Source: Caballeronia udeis (GTDB lineage: Bacteria > Pseudomonadota > Gammaproteobacteria > Burkholderiales > Burkholderiaceae). From it: DNA of 55,095 bases. Every line of letters begins with the position of its first letter. Within the stretch, counting starts at the first letter, position 1. Shown here one piece after another: positions 24,985-33,071 of this stretch. A program made the position numbers and the translations under genes. Below the pieces are notes generated by a model that saw nothing but the letters and a program-made list of their open reading frames with translations, had not been told where the DNA came from and did not search any database. The DNA is taken from assembly GCF_001544555.2 (NCBI RefSeq), contig NZ_FCOK02000067.1:1-55095 (forward strand). The letters run 5' to 3'.

Positions 24985-24999
24985 GATTGTCATACAATC
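24985..24999. promoter_or_regulatory. Candidate GntR operator GATTGT-CAT-ACAATC
   Basis: A perfect inverted repeat of six-base arms around three bases, in the 124-base gap before the first dehydrogenase gene. Outer segments GTCTAT (24974) and ATAGAC (25002) add a second, looser dyad. Symmetry and size fit FadR/FCD-type GntR proteins. ATACAATC recurs directly before the GntR start (31501-31508), and the reverse of CATACAATC in the promoter at 23466. Confidence 0.55.
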
Positions 25000-25074
25000 G
25001 CATAGACTTATTGCATGGATGCGGCGAGGAATCGCCGCCTGTCAGTGTTGAGCTCTATCACGGAGGCGGGACAG

Positions 25075-25959
25075 ATGACGCGACCGCAACGCATTGGTTT
25101 TATCGGGCTGGGAATGATGGGCGCGCCCATGGTGCAGTGCCTGGCGAAGGCCGGCTTCGAACTCTTTCTCGCCGATGCCGACGTGTCCCGCGCGGATGCG
25201 CTGACGAATGAAGTCGGTGCCACGCGGCTCGCCGCCGACAACGCCGCGTCGCTTGATGTACTGATCACCATGCTGCCGAATTCGGCGATTGTGGAGAGCG
25301 TGCTGCTCGATGGCGACGCTAAGGCGTGGGCGCGTCTCTTGCCCAAGGGTGCGGTTGTGATCGACATGAGTTCATCGGAGCCGGAACGCTCGCGCAAGCT
25401 CGGCGCGACGCTTGAGAAGATGGAACTCGACTATCTCGATGCACCCGTTTCGGGCGGGGTGAAGAAGGCCAAGGAGGGCACGCTCGCCATCCTCGCCGGT
25501 GGCGACGCCGACGTGTTGGCTATCTGCAAGCCCGTGCTCGACGCCATGGGAAAGAGTGTCCTGCATATCGGCACGGCGGGGTCGGGGCACGCGGCGAAGG
25601 CGCTGAACAATTACGTCTCGGCGGCAGGCCTTATGGCAACGGTGGAAGCGCTGCATATTGCCGAGCGTTTCGGTATCGACCCGGCCTCCATGACGGACGT
25701 GCTGAATGCATCGACTGGACGCAGTAATACCTCAGAAAACAAGGTCAAGCAGTTCATGCTGTCGGGCTCGTATGCATCCGGCTTTGCGCTGCAGTTGATG
25801 AACAAGGACCTGAAGATCGCGCGGGCGTTGTCCGAAGCAGTGGGCTATCCCATGAAGCTTGGCATGACATGCACCGCGGTCTGGGACGAGGTGTCGCAAC
25901 GCTCGACGCCCGCGACGGATCACACCGAGATGTACCGGTTGCTCGTGAACGACGAATAG
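25075..25959 (+). CDS. NAD(P)-dependent beta-hydroxyacid dehydrogenase 1
   Basis: A 294-residue member of the 3-hydroxyisobutyrate / tartronate semialdehyde reductase family. The N-terminal Rossmann motif is GLGMMGAPM, the substrate-binding segment is DAPVSGGVKKAKEGTL, and the catalytic lysine lies in GHAAKALNNYV. GGAGG precedes the ATG at 25075; the longer frame has none. It follows the candidate operator and is 45 bases before the aldehyde dehydrogenase. It is the first of three paralogues in this cluster. Oxidation of a hydroxyacid to a semialdehyde that the next gene would oxidise is a natural reading. Confidence 0.9.
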   Translation: MTRPQRIGFIGLGMMGAPMVQCLAKAGFELFLADADVSRADALTNEVGATRLAADNAASLDVLITMLPNSAIVESVLLDGDAKAWARLLPKGAVVIDMSSSEPERSRKLGATLEKMELDYLDAPVSGGVKKAKEGTLAILAGGDADVLAICKPVLDAMGKSVLHIGTAGSGHAAKALNNYVSAAGLMATVEALHIAERFGIDPASMTDVLNASTGRSNTSENKVKQFMLSGSYASGFALQLMNKDLKIARALSEAVGYPMKLGMTCTAVWDEVSQRSTPATDHTEMYRLLVNDE

Positions 25960-26004
25960 GCGACGAATAGTCGACGAACAACCCCGCAAATAGAGAGGAT
26001 GCAC

Positions 26005-27435
26005 ATGTCTCGCGCGGCACAGTTTTATATCGATGGACAATGGACCGATCCGGTCTCGCCGGCCTGGTTCGACCTGATCGACCCGGCGACCGAAAGCACG
26101 ATTGATCGGCTGGCGTTGGGAAATGCGGCCGATGTCGATCGCGCGGTAGCCGCGGCTCGCAAGGCATTTGCCGCTTACTCGGCGACTTCGGTGCAGGAGC
26201 GCATCGACTTGCTCCGCCGGATTGTGCAGGTCTATGAGCGGCGCTACGATGAATTCGCCGAAGCGATGCGCATCGAGATGGGCGCGCCGATCGCGTTTGC
26301 ACGCAAGGGGCAGGCGGCGCGCGGTCGGGCACACCTGAATGCACTGATCGGCGTGCTCGAGAATTTCGAGTTCGAGGAACAGCGCGGGACCACGCGCGTG
26401 CGCCTCGAACCTGTGGGTGTTTGCGGACTTATCACGCCGTGGAACTGGCCAATCAACCAGATCGTAGTGAAGATTGCGCCGGCACTGGCTGCGGGTTGCA
26501 CGATGGTGCTCAAGCCGAGCGAGTATTCGTCGCTGAGCGCGCTGCTGTTTGCCGAGGTGGCGCACGAAGCCGGGGTTCCGCCAGGCGTTTTGAACGTCGT
26601 GAACGGCGACGGACCGGGCGTGGGCGCGGCGATTGCGTCGCATCCGGATATCGACATGGTGTCGTTCACCGGCTCGACACGTGCGGGCATTCTGGTCGCA
26701 CAGATGGCGGCGGAAACGGTCAAGCGCGTGGCGCAGGAACTGGGCGGCAAGTCCGCGAACATCCTGCTCGACGACGTGAACCTGGACGACGCGGTCACGC
26801 GCGGTGTGGCCGCATGCTTCACCAATTCCGGACAATCCTGTTCCATCCCCACCCGCATGCTCGTGCCGCGCCACATGATGAACGACGCTGCACAGATCGC
26901 AAAAGCGGCGGCGTTGGGCTACGTCGTAGGGGCAACGGACAGCGAGACCACGCAACTCGGACCGCTGGTCAATCGCAACCAGTTCGAGCGGGTGCAGGTA
27001 CTGATCCAGAAGGGTATTGATGAAGGCGCGCGGCTCGTTACCGGAGGAACGGGGCGGCCGGACGGGTTATCGAAGGGTTACTACGTCAAGCCCACAATCT
27101 TTGCGGACGTCACGCCCGGCATGACCATCGCGCGTGAAGAGATCTTTGGACCGGTGCTATCCATCATGGGCTATGACACCGAAGACGAAGCTATCAGGAT
27201 CGCTAATGGAACGGACTACGGTCTGGCGGCGTACGTACAGTCCGCCGATATTGAGCGTGCCCGGACCATCGGCCGTCAGCTCCGCGCGGGCGGCGTCCAC
27301 CTGAACTATCCCGCACCCGATTTCAACGCGCCTTTCGGCGGCTACAAACGCTCGGGAAATGGCCGTGAATGGGGCGAAGCGGGCCTGCGCGAATACCTCG
27401 AAATCAAGGCAATGGTCGGCTACGGTCAAGACTGA
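26005..27435 (+). CDS. Aldehyde dehydrogenase family protein
   Basis: A 476-residue NAD(P)+-dependent aldehyde dehydrogenase. Conserved parts are ITPWNWPINQ, FTGSTRAGI, the general-base glutamate in QELGGKSANI, and the nucleophilic cysteine in FTNSGQSCSIPTR. The expected NAD-binding and C-terminal GGYKRSGNGREWGEAG motifs are present. The ATG at 26005 has AGAGG spaced properly, and an ATG two codons upstream is an alternative. It resembles broad aldehyde dehydrogenases of catabolic operons. It lies between a hydroxyacid dehydrogenase and a carboxymuconolactone decarboxylase, so it should make the carboxylic acid of the intermediate. Confidence 0.93.
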   Translation: MSRAAQFYIDGQWTDPVSPAWFDLIDPATESTIDRLALGNAADVDRAVAAARKAFAAYSATSVQERIDLLRRIVQVYERRYDEFAEAMRIEMGAPIAFARKGQAARGRAHLNALIGVLENFEFEEQRGTTRVRLEPVGVCGLITPWNWPINQIVVKIAPALAAGCTMVLKPSEYSSLSALLFAEVAHEAGVPPGVLNVVNGDGPGVGAAIASHPDIDMVSFTGSTRAGILVAQMAAETVKRVAQELGGKSANILLDDVNLDDAVTRGVAACFTNSGQSCSIPTRMLVPRHMMNDAAQIAKAAALGYVVGATDSETTQLGPLVNRNQFERVQVLIQKGIDEGARLVTGGTGRPDGLSKGYYVKPTIFADVTPGMTIAREEIFGPVLSIMGYDTEDEAIRIANGTDYGLAAYVQSADIERARTIGRQLRAGGVHLNYPAPDFNAPFGGYKRSGNGREWGEAGLREYLEIKAMVGYGQD

Positions 27436-27474
27436 CGCTCCCGGAAATTACGTAACACGAGAGGACCACAAGCA

Positions 27475-27870
27475 ATGGAAGACAACGCACGTTTTGACAA
27501 GGGCTTCGAGAACCGCAAGGAAGTGCTCGGCGCGTCGCATGTCGAGAAGTCCTGGGCGAATGCCGACGACTTCAACCGGCCGATGCAGAAGCTTGTCACC
27601 GAATACGCATGGGGCGAGATCTGGGGTGATCCGACCTTGACGTTCAAGACGCGAAGCATGCTCAACATCGGCATGCTGACCGCCATGAGCCAGCATCACG
27701 AGCTGTCCGTGCACGTCAAGGGCGCGCTAAAAAACGGCGTCACGAAGGAGGAGATCCGCGCAGTGCTGATGCAGGCTGCCGTGTATTGCGGCGCTCCCCT
27801 CGCGCTCGCGGCTTTCCGGGTTGCGACCGACGCAATCAGGGCTTACGAGGCCGACACCGTCAAGGGCTGA
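27475..27870 (+). CDS. Carboxymuconolactone decarboxylase family protein (4-CMD-like)
   Basis: A 131-residue all-helical protein close to PcaC. The core is WGEIWGDPTLTFKTRSM, the helix AMSQHHELSVHVKGALKNGVTKEEI (cited in parts) and the ending VYCGAPLALAAFRVA. In the protocatechuate pathway 4-CMD decarboxylates gamma-carboxymuconolactone; no pca genes are nearby, so the true substrate is probably another lactone or beta-keto acid. AGAGGA precedes the ATG. It lies 39 bases after the aldehyde dehydrogenase and 74 before the MFS gene. A lactonase upstream makes lactone chemistry a common theme in this cluster. Confidence 0.9.
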   Translation: MEDNARFDKGFENRKEVLGASHVEKSWANADDFNRPMQKLVTEYAWGEIWGDPTLTFKTRSMLNIGMLTAMSQHHELSVHVKGALKNGVTKEEIRAVLMQAAVYCGAPLALAAFRVATDAIRAYEADTVKG

Positions 27871-27944
27871 GGTCCTGCATTCCCGGGCCTTGAATTCAAA
27901 AATGCATCCGTGAGCGATGCAATACCAGATCAATGGAGACGAGC

Positions 27945-29288
27945 ATGGAAGCAGTCACGACACATGGCGCCGCAAGGGCGGCGACCGGGCAGTCCATCGA
28001 TGAGAAGCGTCGGAACGCGATCAAGGGCGCGTTTTTCTCCGAATTCATCGACATGTTCGACATTTACCTGCCGGTCGTCGTGCTTGCTCCGGTGCTGTTC
28101 TTCTTCCAGCCGCCGCATCTCGCGGCCGGCACGGAGGCGATCCTTGCGTCCCTCGTTTTCATCACCACCTTGCTGGGCCGGCCGATCGGCGCGCTGCTCT
28201 TCGGCATGGTCGCGGACCGGGTGGGGCGTCGCCGGGCGTCGATTCTTTCGGTCTCCGGGTTTGGCGTCGTCACGCTGCTGATCGCGGTGCTGCCCGGCTA
28301 CGAAACGCTGGGTATCGGCTCCTACTGGCTGCTCGTGATACTACGGTTTATCGATGGCATTTTCCTCGGCGGCGGCTACACCGGCGCAATGCCACTTGCC
28401 ATCGAATATTCGAAGAAGGAGCAGCGCGGCTTTGTCGGGGGACTGATCATTGCCGGTTTCCCGGCAGCCTATGTGACGATCAACCTGGTCGCCATGCTGA
28501 TGTTCGCTGTGTTCCCGCTCAACGGCCTGCACTCGCCGTACGTACAGTGGGGCTGGCGTATTCCGTTTGTTATTGGTGCGGTATTGGCGGGCGTTCTCGC
28601 GCTGTACTACGTTCATAAAGTCTCCGAATCGGAAATCTGGGAGAGCGAGACCGGCGAAAAGAAGCCCGAGAAGCTGCCGCTTTCCGACCTCCTTCGGGGC
28701 AAGAGCGGACGTAACCTGCTGCAGGTCCTGCTGATGATGTCGGGCTTCTGGCTCACGCAGAACATCATCACGATCTTCATGCCGACGGGCCTGCTTGTGC
28801 ACACGCTGCACCTGTCCGGGTTCCAGATGTCACTTACTTTGCTGCTGTCCTATTTCGTGCTGTTTTTCAGCTATATCGGCTCTGGGATGCTCGGACAGAA
28901 AATCGGCCGACGGACTTTCTTCGTGGTGGCGGGTCCGTTGATCGCGACGGTCGGCGCCGTCATTCTCTATGTGCTTTCCAACGTGGACGGCCTGTCGTTG
29001 CCGGTCATCATTCTGCTGGTCATGCTGCTCTCGGTGCTGGTCACCTCGCCGTGGGGCGTGATCGTGACCTACATCAACGAGCGCTTCGTGACCGATGTTC
29101 GCGCCACCGGCTTTGGCGTGGGCTTCAGCCTCTCGGTGATCATCCCTTCGTTCTATGCGTTTTATATGAACTGGCTGGGTGCGTTCATGCCGCTGCGGCT
29201 CACGCCGGTGGTCCTGCTATGCATTGGTGGCGTGATCGGTACGATCGGCGCGCTGATGGGACCGGAAACGAAGCACGTCGACTTTTGA
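27945..29288 (+). CDS. MFS transporter
   Basis: A 447-residue, twelve-helix MFS protein of the metabolite:H+ symporter type. The first helix reads FFSEFIDMFDIYLPVVVLAPV, shown in parts (FIDMFDIYL), the loop 2-3 motif is GMVADRVGRRRAS, and the second-domain motif is LGQKIGRRTF. GGAG lies six bases before the ATG at 27945; an ATG four codons earlier overlaps that ribosome site. It follows a decarboxylase gene and precedes a dehydrogenase gene by 17 bases, so it is probably the cluster's importer. It may have replaced the truncated MFS gene at 23546. Confidence 0.9.
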   Translation: MEAVTTHGAARAATGQSIDEKRRNAIKGAFFSEFIDMFDIYLPVVVLAPVLFFFQPPHLAAGTEAILASLVFITTLLGRPIGALLFGMVADRVGRRRASILSVSGFGVVTLLIAVLPGYETLGIGSYWLLVILRFIDGIFLGGGYTGAMPLAIEYSKKEQRGFVGGLIIAGFPAAYVTINLVAMLMFAVFPLNGLHSPYVQWGWRIPFVIGAVLAGVLALYYVHKVSESEIWESETGEKKPEKLPLSDLLRGKSGRNLLQVLLMMSGFWLTQNIITIFMPTGLLVHTLHLSGFQMSLTLLLSYFVLFFSYIGSGMLGQKIGRRTFFVVAGPLIATVGAVILYVLSNVDGLSLPVIILLVMLLSVLVTSPWGVIVTYINERFVTDVRATGFGVGFSLSVIIPSFYAFYMNWLGAFMPLRLTPVVLLCIGGVIGTIGALMGPETKHVDF

Positions 29289-29305
29289 ACCTACGGCAGA
29301 CACTC

Positions 29306-30223
29306 ATGAACACGCAACGCATTGGCTTCATCGGTTTGGGCAACATGGGCGGGCGTATGACCCGGCGCCTGGTCGAGGCGGGCATTGAAGTGCTGGGCTT
29401 CGACGCCACACCAGAACGCGCGCTCGCAGCCGGCGCGCGAGCGGCTGCATCGATCGCGGAAGTGACCCGGTTAGCGGATGTCGTGCTGCTGTCGCTGCCG
29501 GACAGCAAGGTGGTCGAGGCGGTAGTGGAGGGCGCGGACGGCATTCTTGCCTCGTGCCGCGAAGGACAGACGGTGATCGATCTGAGCACGGCCGCCGCGA
29601 GTTCCACTATCCGGCTCAACGCGTTGTTCAAGCAGCGCGGCGTGCAGTACATCGATGCAGGCATTTCCGGCGGTGCGGCCGCGGCGGAAAAAGGCACGCT
29701 CACGCTGATGGTCGGCGGCGACGCCGCAGCCATCGACGCAATCCAGTGGGTCTTCAAGCCGATCGCGACAAAGGTCATCACCATGGGCGGGAGCGGCGCG
29801 GGCCATACGACCAAGCTGCTCAACAACTTCCTGAACGCGGTGAGTCTGTCTGCCACCGCCGAGGTGATGGTCGCGGGCAAGAAGGCCGGGCTTGATCTGC
29901 ACCGGCTGCTCGACGTGCTCAACAGCAGCAGCGGTGTGAACTTCGCCACGCAGAACCGCTTTCCGAAGATTGTCGATGGCGACTACCTGGAGGGCGGCCT
30001 GACGAGCAAGTTGATGACGAAGGACGTCGTGCTTTATATCGACCGCGTGCGCGAGCTTGGAGTGTCTTCGCTGAATTCATCCGGGCCCCTCGCGAGTTTC
30101 GGGCTGGCAACGGCGCTGGGTTACGGCGATGTGATCAGCAACCGCGTGGTGGATGCGATCGGTGACGTGTCGGGTGGCGTACGCCTCAAGGACACCAGGA
30201 ACTCTTCAACGGGAGAACAGTAA
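29306..30223 (+). CDS. NAD(P)-dependent beta-hydroxyacid dehydrogenase 2
   Basis: A 305-residue second paralogue of the 3-hydroxyisobutyrate dehydrogenase family. It has GLGNMGGRM, DAGISGGAAAAEKGTL and the catalytic lysine in GHTTKLLNNFL. The start MNTQRIGF was chosen because the longer frame is just another frame of the MFS gene. The ribosome site is weak, so translation may be coupled to the MFS gene 17 bases upstream. It overlaps the cupin gene by one base (TAATG). Its substrate probably differs from paralogue 1, since the conserved DAPVSGG is DAGISGG here. Confidence 0.9.
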   Translation: MNTQRIGFIGLGNMGGRMTRRLVEAGIEVLGFDATPERALAAGARAAASIAEVTRLADVVLLSLPDSKVVEAVVEGADGILASCREGQTVIDLSTAAASSTIRLNALFKQRGVQYIDAGISGGAAAAEKGTLTLMVGGDAAAIDAIQWVFKPIATKVITMGGSGAGHTTKLLNNFLNAVSLSATAEVMVAGKKAGLDLHRLLDVLNSSSGVNFATQNRFPKIVDGDYLEGGLTSKLMTKDVVLYIDRVRELGVSSLNSSGPLASFGLATALGYGDVISNRVVDAIGDVSGGVRLKDTRNSSTGEQ

Positions 30224-30612
30224 TGAAAGTGTTTCGCGGCAGGGCCGAAGGTGCGGTATCCGAGCAACGCTCGGCTACGTTCAGTGGTGTCGTGTGGGCA
30301 GATTCGATCATGCCGATGACCGACAAGGTCACCATCGCGAACGTATTTTTCTCTCCGGGCGCGCGTACCTTCTGGCATACACATGAGCAGGGGCAGATCC
30401 TGCAGGTGACGTCGGGCAGCGGTTTCGTATGCGTCGATGGCGGTGAGCCGCAGGCGATCCGCACCGGCGACGTGGTGTGGATTCCCGCCAATGAACGTCA
30501 TTGGCACGGAGCCGGACGTGACAGTTACATGGTTCATACGGCGACCTCGCTCGGAAAGACAATGTGGGAAGAAGAGGTCGCGGAAGCGGTATACCGGAAC
30601 GCGGTGGGCTAG
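30223..30612 (+). CDS. Cupin-domain protein
   Basis: A 129-residue single-domain cupin. Metal-binding residues fall in FWHTHEQGQILQVTSGSG (cited: WHTHEQGQ) and in IPANERHWHG. The fold is common to dioxygenases, isomerases and mandelonitrile-lyase-like proteins. Translation is coupled to the dehydrogenase (TAATG overlap), and the next gene, a two-domain CMD protein, begins four bases later. Cupin plus CMD pairings occur often in catabolic clusters, sometimes as fusions, so the two may form a complex. Confidence 0.88.
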   Translation: MKVFRGRAEGAVSEQRSATFSGVVWADSIMPMTDKVTIANVFFSPGARTFWHTHEQGQILQVTSGSGFVCVDGGEPQAIRTGDVVWIPANERHWHGAGRDSYMVHTATSLGKTMWEEEVAEAVYRNAVG

Positions 30613-30616
30613 AGCC

Positions 30617-31393
30617 ATGACCGTTTCCCTGACGCAGCGGCAGCAGCAGGCGAAGGATGCGTTCATGCACGTGCACGGCACATGGAGCGATGACTGGGAG
30701 AGTCTGCTACGCCTCGACGCAAGCTTCTTCGAGGCGTATCTGGCGTTCTCGGCGGTGCCGTCTAAGAAAAATCATCTGGACGACAAGGTGAAAGCGTTTG
30801 TCGCAATCACTGCCTGCGCGGCTGCGACTCACCTCTATGCGCCGGGGGTGGCGCAGCACATCAAGGCTGCACTTCGCGCGGGTGCTACGCGTGCGGAATT
30901 GGTAGAAGTGATCCAGCTTGCGAGCACCGTGGGCATTCATGCTGCGAACGTTGGGGTGCCCGTGCTGATCGAGGTGCTCGAAGAAGAGGGCAAACGCCAG
31001 GGTCCGGCACCGCTCGATTCCCGTCGTGCCGCGCTGAAGGAAAGTTTCGTTGAGAACCGGGGGTACTGGCATTCGTCGTGGGAAGGTTTCCTTGAACTCG
31101 ATCCCGATCTGTTCGAAACCTACGTGGCGTTTTCCTCCGTGCCGTGGCGCGAGGGCGTACTGGAACCCAAGGTCAAGGAGTTCATGTACTGCGCCTTCGA
31201 TGCCGCCGCAACCCACCTCTATATGCCGGGCCTGAAACTGCACATGCGCAATGCGCTTCGTTACGGCGCGACGGCCGAGGAGATCATGGAAGTGCTGGAG
31301 ATTGTAAGCACCATCGGGATACACGGCGCTGTACTCGCCGCGCCTATCCTGTTGGCTGCGCTGGACGAGTTCGAACCCGGAACGCCCGGGTAA
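30617..31393 (+). CDS. Two-domain carboxymuconolactone decarboxylase-type protein
   Basis: A 258-residue protein made of two homologous CMD domains. The first repeats LLRLDASFFEAYLAFSAVP and ITACAAATHLYAPGV; the second reads FLELDPDLFETYVAFSSVP and CAFDAAATHLYMPGL (each cited within the length limit in spirit of comparison). The internal duplication spans about residues 25-125 and 148-250. Neither copy has the CxxC of AhpD-type peroxidases, so redox chemistry is unlikely. The start at ATG 30617 follows the cupin stop by four bases. It is the last gene before the GntR regulator. Confidence 0.88.
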   Translation: MTVSLTQRQQQAKDAFMHVHGTWSDDWESLLRLDASFFEAYLAFSAVPSKKNHLDDKVKAFVAITACAAATHLYAPGVAQHIKAALRAGATRAELVEVIQLASTVGIHAANVGVPVLIEVLEEEGKRQGPAPLDSRRAALKESFVENRGYWHSSWEGFLELDPDLFETYVAFSSVPWREGVLEPKVKEFMYCAFDAAATHLYMPGLKLHMRNALRYGATAEEIMEVLEIVSTIGIHGAVLAAPILLAALDEFEPGTPG

Positions 31394-31508
31394 CGTCCAG
31401 GTGACGTCCGGGTAACTCCCGGCCATGCAGAGCCTTGCGCAATGGCGGTTTCAGCCGGAACTTCGCGTATCATGGGTCACTGATAAATCGTCCGACGGGA
31501 ATACAATC

Positions 31509-32183
31509 ATGGCATCCGATATGGATTTGATACGACCGGAAACATTACGGCATCAGGTCGAGACTGTCCTTCGCCAGGCCATCATGTCCGGGCGTTTCGC
31601 ACCGGGAGCACGGCTGGTGGAACGCGAGTTGTGCGAGACACTTGGCGTGAGCCGCACATCGATTCGGGAAGCATTGCGCCGGCTCGAAGCCGAGAAGCTG
31701 GTCAGCAGCGTGCCGCACAAAGGACCCATGGTCGCGGTCATTTCGAAGAGCGAGGCGTCGGAGTTGTACGCCATACGCGGTCTGCTCGAGGGGTTTGCAG
31801 CGGGGGAGTTTGCGCGGGTAGCGAGTGACGCCGCCATAGCGCAGTTTGGCGAAGCCGCGAAGGCGCTGAAGGCGAAGGCCGTGACGGGGGATCAGGCTGG
31901 CGTGCTGGCCGCGAAGACGGATCTGTATGACGTGTTGCTCGATAATTGCGGGAACGCTCTGGTGAAAGAGATCCTGACCAGTCTTTATTCGCGGGTGAAC
32001 CTGCTTCGCGCGACCTCGCTGATGCATCCCGACCGGTTGCCTTCGAGTCTCAAGGAAATCGACAAGCTGTTCAAGGCGCTGAAGGCGCGAGACGCGCCGG
32101 CCGCCGAGACTGCCGCGCGCTTGCATGTGGCGAATGCAGAGAAGGCAGCCATGCGGATGCTGGACGAGACCGCGAGCGAATAG
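31509..32183 (+). CDS. GntR-family (FCD) transcriptional regulator
   Basis: A 224-residue FadR-type GntR protein. The HTH has GARLVERELCETLGVSRTSIREALRRLE, given in parts: LGVSRTSIREAL. A helical FCD effector domain follows from about residue 80. The ATG at 31509 is immediately preceded by ATACAATC, a half of the palindrome at 24985, suggesting autoregulation. A longer frame upstream lacks a ribosome site. It sits in the middle of the cluster and probably represses it until a hydroxyacid or lactone inducer binds. Confidence 0.9.
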   Translation: MASDMDLIRPETLRHQVETVLRQAIMSGRFAPGARLVERELCETLGVSRTSIREALRRLEAEKLVSSVPHKGPMVAVISKSEASELYAIRGLLEGFAAGEFARVASDAAIAQFGEAAKALKAKAVTGDQAGVLAAKTDLYDVLLDNCGNALVKEILTSLYSRVNLLRATSLMHPDRLPSSLKEIDKLFKALKARDAPAAETAARLHVANAEKAAMRMLDETASE

Positions 32184-32263
32184 GCATGGCTCGGGCGTTC
32201 GCGCCCGGGTTGTCGTCTCCAATCTCAGGCCGGCATTTTCTCATTTCATTAGGATTACTTTTC

Positions 32264-33043
32264 ATGAAAGGAAAGTCTGCGCTGGTCACCGGGTCGTCAA
32301 ACGGATTGGGATTGGCGATGGCTGAAGGTCTTGCCCGCTCGGGTTGCAACGTCGTGCTGCATGGACTCGAAGCGCCGGAGAGCGTGCGTGAATCCCTGGC
32401 CCGGATCGAGCAGGATTACGGTGTCAAGGCTGCCTATGTTCAAGCGGACCTGTCCGACCCTGGCGCGGTTTCGACGCTGGTGAACACGGCATGCGAACGC
32501 ATGGGCGGCATCCATATATTGATCAATAACGCGGTTGTCCGGCACTTTGCGTCGATCGAGGATTTTCCCGCAGACCGCTGGAACCAGGCACTGGCCGTCA
32601 ACCTGACAGCCGCATTTCTTGCCATCCAGTTGCTCTTGCCCGACATGCGCGCGCGTGGCTGGGGTCGCATCTTCAACATGACGTCGGTGTACGGATCACG
32701 AGCCACGCCGAACCGCGTGGACTATGTGACGACCAAGACAGCGTTGCTCGGATTGACACGCGCCGTTGCGGTGGAGACGGTCCATGACGGAATTACCTGT
32801 AATGCGATCTGCCCGGGGACTGTGAAGACGCCGAATATCGAAAGTCGCATTGAGCAGTTGATGGAGGAGAAAGGTCTTGGCCACATTGACGCCGTCAAGC
32901 AGTTCCTCACAGGCAAGCAGCCCACCGGCGAATTCGTCAGCGCCGCGCATGTCGCGGATCTTGTCGTGTTCCTGTGCTCGGACGCGGGTAGTCAGATAAC
33001 GGGGGCCATGATGCCGATGGAAGGCGGCTGGCTCGCTGGCTGA
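32264..33043 (+). CDS. SDR (3-hydroxybutyrate dehydrogenase-like)
   Basis: A 259-residue classical SDR. TGSSNGLGLAMA is the nucleotide motif, ILINNAVVR replaces the usual NNAG, and the catalytic tyrosine and lysine are in DYVTTKTALLG. The whole resembles D-3-hydroxybutyrate dehydrogenase. AGGA is nine bases before the ATG. NNAV in place of NNAG is a mild departure near the active site. It lies between the regulator and the MmgE/PrpD gene and probably acts in the same pathway. Confidence 0.88.
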   Translation: MKGKSALVTGSSNGLGLAMAEGLARSGCNVVLHGLEAPESVRESLARIEQDYGVKAAYVQADLSDPGAVSTLVNTACERMGGIHILINNAVVRHFASIEDFPADRWNQALAVNLTAAFLAIQLLLPDMRARGWGRIFNMTSVYGSRATPNRVDYVTTKTALLGLTRAVAVETVHDGITCNAICPGTVKTPNIESRIEQLMEEKGLGHIDAVKQFLTGKQPTGEFVSAAHVADLVVFLCSDAGSQITGAMMPMEGGWLAG

Positions 33044-33071
33044 ACGCATCGTGATACGGAGGGAGACGTTC

